Of a stretch of 38,447 nucleotides of DNA, positions 31,659-38,447 are shown piece by piece. The stretch lies in the NCBI GenBank assembly GCA_003427395.1, contig BFEA01000362.1, forward strand, positions 1,558,186-1,596,632, in the 5' to 3' direction. The position numbers were made by a program, and so were the translations under genes. Numbering within the stretch: position 1 is the stretch's first letter; every line of letters begins with the position of its first letter. Below the pieces are notes generated by a model. It was not told where the DNA came from and did not search any database. It saw nothing but the letters and a program-made list of their open reading frames with translations. The stretch is from Chara braunii. Lineage: Eukaryota; Streptophyta; Charophyceae; Charales; Characeae.

Positions 31659-31719
31659 TATTTATCTGTATTATATGCTCATATATCCATATCTATACAT
31701 ATATATATATATATTATAT

Positions 31720-31755
<36 letters not shown>

Positions 31756-31931
31756 ATGTATAGATCTATAACTTTGTGAGTTTGCGGGTGTGTTTATCTT
31801 TTTGGTGTTTATGCATATGTGTATGTGAGTGGTTGTTCGGAGTATGCGTGTATATGGTTAATGTGTAAAAGATTGTGCATGTGTGTGTGTGTGTGTGTGT
31901 ATGTGTGTGTGTGTGTGTATATGTGTACGTG

Positions 31932-31975
<44 letters not shown>
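31606..31975. repeat. (CA)n/(TA)n and (GT)n microsatellites
   Basis: (CA)n at about 31601-31624, (TA)n at about 31624-31754, and (GT)n at about 31879-31974. Read on -, the last is (CA)n lying just downstream of the PLE-2 RT stop and its hairpins. Insertion next to microsatellites is a reported bias of N-terminal-endonuclease PLEs. Confidence 0.95.
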
Positions 31976-31979
<4 letters not shown>

Positions 31980-32009
31980 CCTCTTACCCACGTGATGGAG
32001 TGGTGTGAG

Positions 32010-32100
32010 GGTGGCAGGTACGGATTTTGTACCTGCCCCCTTCACGGGTTGGCAGGTCCTCCATCCGTACCGGCTAGCGGTGTCTTGTTTGCTAGCCACA
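32010..32100 (-). other. Two stable hairpins just downstream of the PLE-2 RT stop
   Basis: GGCAGGTAC (32013-32021) pairs perfectly with GTACCTGCC (32029-32037). GGCTAGC (32072-32078) pairs with GCTAGCC (32091-32097). On - they lie 15-105 bases after the RT stop and before the (CA)n run. They could be a 3' UTR structure recognised by the RT; this is inference from position only. Confidence 0.6.
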
Positions 32101-32112
32101 CACACTGTGCTT

Positions 32113-34248
32113 TTACTGTTGGAGTAGGATTTGTAGCGTTTCTTGTGGGGAGCATCTAAAAGGTTGGAACTTGTGAAAGTTGTTTAAGGTATCCGATGTT
32201 ATTTGTCGACATTTGTGTCGGGGGAAACCATTTCTGTTCATTATGTGGAGGAGATTGTTGATTTCGTTTGCTGCGTCTGTGCTGTTTGACTCGATGGTCA
32301 TAATGGTTACTATTTGCGGTATTATTGTTTTTATGGACTGTGAGATGGGTCGATTTGAGTTGTACTTAATAAGTCGGATGATTTCAAAATTGAGTAGGTT
32401 TTTTTTGTCGAATTTGTGTGTGGAGTATGTGCCTTCTTGTATGTTGGTTATGCTTATGTTGACATTTAGGAAGTTGCATGTTGTTCCGATGGGTTCTTGT
32501 TGCGTGTAGGGTGTATAGGTAGTTTGGTCATTAAGTGTGACGTATTTTAGTGGGTAGAGATAGTATGAGCTTCTTGGGGAGGTATTTCAGGGTTTAATTT
32601 TTTTTTAATTTGTGGATTATTGATGACATGGAGGTCGTCAAAGTATTTGAATGTGTGGGTGAAGAGGGGAAATAGGTGTAGGTTGCGTTGGTGGGTCATT
32701 TTTTTCATGAATTTATACTCATACATGAAGAAATAGACGTTACACCAGATTGGTGAACAGCTGACTCCCATGGGGATACCAAGGATTTGTCTCCATGTGT
32801 GGTCACCGAGTGATGTGTAGGCGTTGTTTATGAGCCATTTGTTTATTTTTATGATTAGTTCAGAAGAAAGGTTGAGGTGTGTGGGGTGTCGTGTGGATGT
32901 CCAGTGGCATTCAAATGATGGTGGCTTGGTTGTTGTTTGTATGCGACAGGAGAGGGTTGCATTTCTGCCATAGTGCTTCCTTGCTGATCTAAAGGCTAAT
33001 TGGACAAAAAAATTTATGGCATTGGGAACGCCATCTGTTGATTCGTCTGTGGGTATGGTTTCATAGCATCTTGTGATGTCCGCGGCATAGATGCTTATAA
33101 TTTGGGGGGGTAAGTTGTATATGTACTCTGTAGTGGAGTCTATGATCCACCAGAAGGGTACGTTGTGTCCAGTTGTGTGGAGGGTTTCCTGGGTGAGGGT
33201 GCCACAATGTGTTTGCACTGTTTCTTTGAGCTTGTTAAGTATGGAGGCACAGATGTCAGCAAGGGGTGAGAAGATGACATCTGCTGCGTTGGTTAGCCAG
33301 CGGAATGTGTTCTTATGTTTTTTGTGTGTGGCGAAAAGATATGGTATGGCGGCATTACCTAGGGGGATTTGGGGAAAGTTGGAGGTTAGTTCTTGTTTTA
33401 AGTGATCTATTAGTAGGGGTACAGATAGGAGGCATGGAGAGAAGTCGGATCTGGAGAGTCGTTGGAGTGCTAGGAATCTCATGAGGTTAGCACAGCAGAT
33501 CACAGAGGTGTTTGGGGCTTTATCTGCCCCTGCAATGTAGAAGTTGTGGGTGAAGTAGTCTATCTGTTTGTGGATGGCGTGATTGTGGAGGTTGGTGGCG
33601 TTATTTTTGGGAAACCGTTTGAGGTTGGTGTTTAGGATTCTATCCAGCTCTTCAGTGGCAACTTCAATTTGCTTGGTGTGTAAGATTGTATGCTGGTGCA
33701 GGATATCGAGAGTTTTTTTCCAGGCTGTTCGGCATTCATTCGGTATGGGTTTTGGGTCAAGTTGAGTGGGGGGGATATGGTTAAGACCAGCATCGAGAAT
33801 GGTTCTGAGTGTGGGGTTGGTGATTATGGATGTGTCCATGGTGGTGACATGGGGTTGCATTTCTGTTGAAAGTTGTCCGTCGGCTAGTTTGGTGATGTAT
33901 TTCTGGAATCTGGGTGCTTGGCAGAAGCATTCGTGTGTTTGTTGCTCATACCAGTCATTAAGCTTGAATTTTTGGAATACTGAGGCAGGTTTATAGAGGA
34001 GTTGAGATATGGTTGTCATAGGTCCAACCAAAGGTGAAATTGTCCAGTGCATTGTGTAGTTGTGGTATGTGTTTGTGAATAACTGTTTGGAACATATCTT
34101 TGGGCTTGATGCGTTCAAATAGTCGATTTGTATAGTGGAGGTGTATTATGTGTTTCTTTGGTTCTTTGTCATGTCGCCATCCAAGTCTCCCATGTGGGAG
34201 AATTGCAAGTCTTCCGGGGGGTACCTGCAGACGATGATTAAAGGTTAG
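32113..34248 (-). pseudogene. PLE-2 CxC region and reverse transcriptase
   Basis: About 700 codons in three frames. Part 1 (34248 to about 34010): GRLAILPHGRLGWRH, then HIIHLHYTNRLFERIKPKDM and NFTFGWTYDN. Part 2 (about 34010-32570): LLYKPASVFQKF, the CxC motif (HECFCQAP, about 33925), HVTTMDTSIITNPTLR, ADKAPNTSVICC (about 33520), and the fingers (FATHKKHKNTFRWLT, about 33300). Motif A is YAADITRCYETIP (about 33085-33050), motif B QILGIPMGVSCSPIWCN (about 32795-32745), and motif C KYFDDLHVINN (about 32650). Part 3 (about 32570-32113): LYPLKYVTLN, CNFLNVNISI and FDKKNLLNFEIIRL, the thumb and C-terminus, ending in TAA at 32113. One indel near 34010 and one near 32570 explain all the breaks. Phe precedes the catalytic Asp pair. 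Part 2 has no ATG at its left edge, which supports continuity with part 1. Confidence 0.85.
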
Positions 34249-34252
34249 TTAG
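34225..34252 (-). promoter_or_regulatory. Possible 3' splice site before PLE-2 RT
   Basis: On -, CTAACTAAC (branch-point-like, about 34252-34244) is followed by a TTTAATCATCGTCTGCAG acceptor ending at 34225. The RT frame opens directly after it. An upstream stop in that frame (34249-34251) falls inside the would-be intron. Some PLEs are known to contain introns. The donor was not identified. Confidence 0.35.
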
Positions 34253-34369
34253 CTAAGATCCCGATAGGAGTGTGATTTTTCGGTTTTTTGTGCGTTTTTA
34301 GTATAAGTGGGGGGAAAAAAATAATAGGGGTGTAAGGTTGTGGGTGGGTCATAAGGACGGAAGAGATTT

Positions 34370-34374
34370 TATAC

Positions 34375-34410
<36 letters not shown>

Positions 34411-34421
34411 TTATAAATATT

Positions 34422-34463
<42 letters not shown>

Positions 34464-34480
34464 TACATATATATGTGTGT
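34370..34480. repeat. (TA)n and (CA)n microsatellites inside PLE-2
   Basis: AT-dinucleotide runs with short T/A interruptions, then a (CA)n run at about 34442-34464. They lie in the spacer between ORF1 and RT, in the putative intron. Confidence 0.95.
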
Positions 34481-34519
34481 GGGGGGGCAGTTGTAAAAAA
34501 GTTTATGCATATGATGGTG

Positions 34520-34790
34520 GGCAGGATGTAGGGTTTTAAGGGGAAGGTAATTTCAGAGAAGGGGAGGGAAGATTAGGATGTAGGGGATGGTAAGAGGGGG
34601 GTAGGAATGGAGAGAAAGAAAGAACAGAGAGGAGGTCGGTGGGGTTGGATGTAAGTGATGGTGAGAAGGAGGGAGGAATGGAGGGAGAGGTAGGTTTAGA
34701 GGAGAGGGGGGAGGGTTTTGGATGCAAGCGGTGGTAAGAAGGCGGTGGGAAATGGGGGGGGGAGGAAAGGAAGACGAAGGCAATATGTTC
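34520..34790. repeat. Purine-rich ~72-bp imperfect tandem repeat
   Basis: GGATG(T/C)A(A/G)G(T/G/C)G cores at about 34576, 34647 and 34720 (spacings 71 and 73), each followed by GGTAAGA/GGTGAGAAGG and GGAATGGAG-like text. A shorter copy lies at about 34524. The minus strand is correspondingly C/T-rich. Confidence 0.75.
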
Positions 34791-35289
34791 AAGAGAATTT
34801 TTCCGGAAACCGGGTCCGGTGTCCCATGTCTCATAAGAAACTGCTTGTTGATATACCGGAAATTGGGTCCGATGTCCATTTGGATCTACCTTCTAGCCTC
34901 CTACTTATTCTAGAGTCCATGGTACCAATTTAAGCTTGTACTAAGGTATTGTCTAAAGGAAAAAAACTAATAAAATATATTAAAAAATGAATAATTCTTA
35001 GTTAACCGACAAGAAAAATGCCGACCAATCTGTGTTCAAGTTGCTGCAGGTGGGAATTGTGAATTTGGGTCAGATGTAAGGAGGGAGGGAGTGAGAGGGT
35101 GGGGGAGACCCGTGGCGGGGAGAGCGATGGCAGCAAGGAACACAGAGGGATAAAAAAAGAATGTTCTATCAATGATCCGAAAGGGGATCGGTTGTGAACG
35201 CATTGTGGTCATGAGGTCTCGTGACCTTGTTGGATCTTTATTTGGAGTGGCATCTCAGATGTGTAGGGGGAGAAAAAGAGAGAGTACAT
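34791..35289. other. PLE-2 spacer, no coding signal
   Basis: Contains GGAAACCGGGTCCGGTGTCCC (about 34804) and a weaker second copy (GGAAATTGGGTCCGATGTCC, about 34858), reminiscent of the GGGTCCAGCGTCCC word in the retroposon tails. An A/T-rich part and a G/A-rich part follow. Nothing else was recognised. Confidence 0.5.
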
Positions 35290-37593
35290 TCAGATGCCGG
35301 TGAGGTTAAGTCGATCGAGTACATACTCTCCATCGAGGTTTCTCTTGGTTGGCCTGCTATTGAGGATGTGCTGAGGTGTCTCTTGCACAACTTCTGTGTT
35401 GTAACTTTCGTCCAGGTCAGGATCAATCAGAGAGCATTCCACATTGTATGGTTCCAGAAGCGTTTTAATGTCATTGTAGGCTCTTGGGGGGGTGTCAGAG
35501 GAAGGGGAGCCGAGGATGATGGGATTGTGCCTTCGTGTGCCTTGTGGAGGTGGTGAGAACGGGGGTGGTGTCTGGCGGGGTTGTTGTTGTGTTAAGAATT
35601 GGTGGATATCAGGCATCCATCTTCTTGTGTGGTTGGCAGGTTGTGAGTGTGCTGGTTGGGGAGTTGTAGAGGTTGTGGGAAGGGGGAGGAGTGGTGGTTG
35701 TTGGTTTTGTGGTGCTGGTGTGTTGAGGACGTTCTGGATGAATAGCTGGGCTTGGGCAAAGGTTGAGATTGCAGGGTATGGGGTGGCGTGGTGCTGGGTC
35801 GGCTGTTGTGGCTGTTGATGCTGCTGTGATTGTTGTTGGTGCTGCTGCTGTTGCTGTTGTGCCGCTTGTTGTTATTGGTGTTGGGGTGGGTTGTTTGGCT
35901 GTGCTTGGATATTGTGGTGTGCTTGCCTTCTAGTGTGTGCAAGTCTTTCTTTCCTCTTTTGCCATCTTCCTTTCTGTGATCTTCTTGGGGGGTTGGTCGC
36001 CGCGTTCTTCCTTGTTTTGCGCGTTGTCTGAGGGAGGACTGTCTCTTGTGTAGCTGCTGCGTTGACGGCTGGCTGAAGAGGGGGTTGAGTTGTTGTGTTG
36101 AAGATGGTTGGGATTGGTGTGGGAGGTCTGTGTCGGGGGGTCTGTTGTGGTGTAGGGGTGTGCATTGGTGGTTGGTGTTGTTGGATATGAGTGGGTGTGT
36201 GCGGCGGGGTGTATGTATTGGGGTTTGGGAAGAGGATGGTTGCTTGCCTGTTCCGGCTGCGCTGGATGATTCCAAGGGTTGGGTGATCTTTGCGCTTGGA
36301 TGCCGACATGGCGTGGGTGGGGGTTTTTTCTGGAGCTGGGAGGAGGGTTGTGAGGAATTTGGTGGCGAACGGTATTTCCCTGTATGGAGCTCTGTCAACC
36401 AATTGATCAAGGGTGGAGTGCGGGCTTGCTGTGAGCAGGTGCGTGAGATTCATCATGTGTCTTCTCATGAAGAGGAATGTGACCTTTATTTTAACAGGCT
36501 TCTTCCACTCATTCTGCATCTTGTCAGTCAGTTCTACCATCCTCATTCTGTCGGATGGTGTCTCAGATTCGAAGATGTCGAGGTTGGCTATGTAAAACCA
36601 TAGCATGTGGTCGAACCACGTGATCGTCCCGTTGTTGGTGGGGCATGAGCATTTGAGATATGGTCTACCTGAGTTCCAAAGCTTTTTGAACTCGTAGACA
36701 TCATTTGTGGGTTTCAAGATACCTTTCTGTTGAAGAACAGGGTGGCATTTTGCACACTTGGTGCTATCTAGAGGGCCGAGGATGGGGGAGGCAGCATCAA
36801 GCTGGTTTCTGTTAGCAGGGTAGGCGATGGTTCCATTAGCAGCATCTGTCCTGCATTCAGCAAGGTCAACTTCCGTCAGTCTGGCAAGTGCGGTGTATGC
36901 TTGGATGGAGATGGGGGCAGTATGGTTGAATGAGTCAAGCAACCATAGTTTGTTGTCATAATTGGCACTGATGTTTTCAATCCATCTGGCCGTTTGGACT
37001 GGGATGAAGTATGCATCAGGTGACATTTTGAAAGCATTCGCTTTGCGGGGGTTGGGGGTGGAAGCAATGGGTTTAGCAGCTTGCTGCTGTTTCTCTGCGA
37101 TCTTCTTGAGATACCATTCTCTCTCGATCTGGGTTACGTTGAGCTCATCGAGCATCTTGAGCCTGTGTTCTTCTGAGTTTTCGGGAGTAGAGACCTCACC
37201 TGCTGTTGTCAGATGTGAGGAACTGAATCCGTGTAGATCTAAGATCGTCTTCTCAGTGCGAGTGATGATTTTGTTCATCTCTCGGTTCTGCAGTGCGGCT
37301 TGCTTGACGATGCTAGCGATGTCCTTGGCATAGGTTTGGATGATGGCGGCTTCATCTCCCATGAGAAGTTTCCATTTGCCGACAATGTAGGCCCAGTTTG
37401 AGAATAGTAGATTCTCAATGAGGAAAGGGGCTGGTGAGTTTGTGGCAGCATGGATCTTGCGTAGTACATGCTCGGGGAGGGCTAGCATGGCGATCTGTGC
37501 GTGTACACTTGGTGGTGCAAGCTGCTTGAATGTGGAGGCATTGCTGATGAGTTCGTGGTGCCACCCGTAGCTGGCGTGAGATTCGTCCTGCAT
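35290..37593 (-). pseudogene. PLE-2 ORF1: GRF-like zinc finger protein with Q/P-rich tail, one in-frame stop
   Basis: One frame of 768 codons from ATG (37591-37593) to TGA (35290-35292), broken only by TAA at 35872-35874. The stop lies in a Gln-rich stretch (CAA TAA CAA CAA), so CAA-to-TAA is the simplest cause. Residues 1-180: helical, ending in a charged segment rich in Lys/Gln. Residues about 280-330: C280-x2-C283, NSGRPYLKC (307-315), C317, then TWFDH (325-329). This resembles a GRF zinc finger, where an N-x-GR-x-(F/Y) loop precedes a Cys and ends in a W-x-D-like segment. Residues about 430-690 are Pro/Thr/Gln/Asn-rich, with a basic block at about 525-556 (TRKTRKN, RRSQKGRWQKRKER). The last ~65 codons look globular again. 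No family is recognised with confidence. The likely role is single-stranded nucleic-acid binding for the downstream RT. The near-intact frame contrasts with the other genes here. Confidence 0.7.
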
Positions 37594-37745
37594 TAGACAT
37601 GGGTTTTTTGTTTTTTGTTAGTACAGATTATCAGGCGGTAGCAGGCAACAAAAAAAAGGGGGGGGGAGAAGAAAAGAAAAAAAAAAAAAAAAAAAAAATC
37701 ATATGTGGCGAATGGGAATTCTACGAGGCAGTTTGTGTGTTATAT
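37594..37745. other. Short leader upstream of PLE-2 ORF1 with A-run
   Basis: An A-rich stretch (A-run about 37678-37698) preceded by a G run. In minus orientation this is a poly(T)/C-rich leader directly upstream of the ORF1 ATG. Confidence 0.6.
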
Positions 37746-37938
37746 AAAGGAGGGACCCATAGTTGTTCGGTAAATCGTAGACAAAGAGGGAGAAGTATAT
37801 AATATATATATATATATATATGTGTGTGTATATATACACACATATATATATATATCGTCACAAACAGAACTGCCCAGTAAACCGTAGGCAGAGAGAGAGA
37901 GATATATACACACACACATATATACACATATATGTATA

Positions 37939-38012
<74 letters not shown>

Positions 38013-38143
38013 AGCACAGAGTTGCCTGGTAAAACGTAGGCAGAAAGGGAGAAGAGGACAATAAACGAAGGGCTGTAACAAACTGTTTCATCAGAGTTTC
38101 ACCGGGTCCTTAGGTTGTTGAATATGTATATGTGTGTATTTAG

Positions 38144-38199
<56 letters not shown>

Positions 38200-38230
38200 T
38201 CACAAACAGAACTGCCCGGTAAACCGTTGG
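37746..38230 (+). repeat. ~90-bp repeat units in (TA)n, right array (upstream of PLE-2)
   Basis: Units at about 37755, 37855, 38009 and 38197 share CAGAACTGCC(C/T)(G/A)GTAAA and CGTAGGCAGA(G/A)AGGG with the left array and have the same orientation. The unit at 38009-38100 is nearly complete (to TGTTTCATCAGAGTTTCAC). They are separated by (TA)n and (CA)n runs. Confidence 0.75.
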
Positions 38231-38447
38231 TATATATATATATATATATGTGTGAATATATATATATATATAAATAAACAAAAAAAAAGGGTTTTTTTTG
38301 GGGGGGGGGGAAAAAGAAAGAAAGAAGAAAAAATTATATAAGTAATACTAAATGGGCTTCAGAGATAAAGTTAGTGATTTTTTAAGTACGGCATGTGTTT
38401 TTGTTAGGGTGGGTGGGAGGTGCCAGGTCTGTCTGGATTGCCGTTGT
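38231..38447. other. Low-complexity end of window
   Basis: (TA)n, then A-rich and G-rich homopolymers to about 38335, followed by about 110 bp of ordinary sequence with no recognised feature. Confidence 0.7.

Larger units (their letters stand above)
31186..38230 (-). mobile_element. PLE-2: second Penelope-like element with a separate ORF1
   Basis: Minus-strand unit: repeat array, ORF1 (37593-35290), spacer with microsatellites and 72-bp repeats, CxC-RT (about 34248-32113), hairpins, (CA)n, repeat array. The RT places it near the CxC-bearing PLEs, but no GIY-YIG domain is seen in ORF1, the spacer or the RT N-terminus. The boundaries given are the outermost repeat units; the true ends and target duplication could not be fixed because the flanks are simple-sequence DNA. 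Confidence 0.65.

Noticed and set aside
35592-36410. 272-codon minus frame overlapping PLE-2 ORF1
   Set aside because: It is the +1 shadow of the Gln/Pro/Thr-rich tail. The true frame continues through the TAA at 35872 and ends with globular sequence.
31186-38110. Hammerhead ribozyme in the ~90-bp units (minus strand has CTGATGA at about 38090 and CTGACGAG at about 31240)
   Set aside because: The 5' core heptamer appears in some units, but I could not find a following stem II, GAAA and cleavage triplet with pairing arms, and other units have a broken core. The clade is reported to lack canonical hammerheads.
31450-38281. Many open frames made of Tyr/Ile or Val/Cys/Thr/His repeats
   Set aside because: They are translations of (TA)n, (CA)n and (GT)n microsatellites.

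Overview
This window is eukaryotic, repeat-dominated DNA in which I recognise no intact host gene. Every protein signal I can name belongs to a transposable element, and every one is broken by stops or frameshifts. The mix (a hAT transposase with a BED finger, L1-type LINEs, and two Penelope-like retroelements, PLEs, of the kind with an N-terminal endonuclease) points to the green lineage. My best guess is a large-genome streptophyte alga such as Chara; that rests on family distribution and remembered protein style, not on a search. Scattered N calls and a 147-base gap fit a draft assembly of repetitive DNA.

Layout. 1-95: GT/GA microsatellite. 206-300: cluster of GAACGCG motifs. 468-2598: decayed hAT transposase, followed in the same orientation by a long low-complexity coding-like tail (to 4171) and by an acidic/RS-rich exon-like fragment (5541-6059). 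6.1-13.6 kb: no recognisable gene, two degenerate minisatellites. 13.6-17.5 kb: L1-type LINE on + (linker, RT, C-terminal region, zinc-binding segment), interrupted at 15805-16244 by a long-TIR element whose removal restores the LINE frame. 17.5-21.1 kb: a retroposon tail and a 5'-truncated LINE on -, itself interrupted by a (GAT)n-bearing repeat.

21415-27698 is a PLE (PLE-1) bounded by ~780-bp direct repeats (pseudo-LTRs) and an abutting 10-bp target duplication with one mismatch. Its coding order is zinc knuckle, coiled coil, SAP-like motif, GIY-YIG endonuclease, CxC motif, reverse transcriptase: the permuted order of the Chlamys/Naiad PLE clade, with extra N-terminal modules. 27.7-31.2 kb: a small retroposon, a tandem duplication, a 17-bp-stem hairpin, microsatellites.

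31.2-38.2 kb on - is a second, very different PLE (PLE-2). It has a ~767-codon ORF1 with a GRF-like zinc finger and a Q/P-rich tail (one in-frame stop), a repeat-filled spacer ending in a splice-acceptor-like site, then a CxC + RT protein with a YFDD motif. No GIY-YIG domain is visible. Copies of a ~90-bp unit set in (TA)n lie on both sides in the same orientation and may be its terminal repeats.

The most interesting content is the pair of PLEs: one has N-terminal modules upstream of the endonuclease, the other a separate GRF-finger ORF1. As a whole the region is a nest of dead transposons, and many stops fit C-to-T or G-to-A decay.
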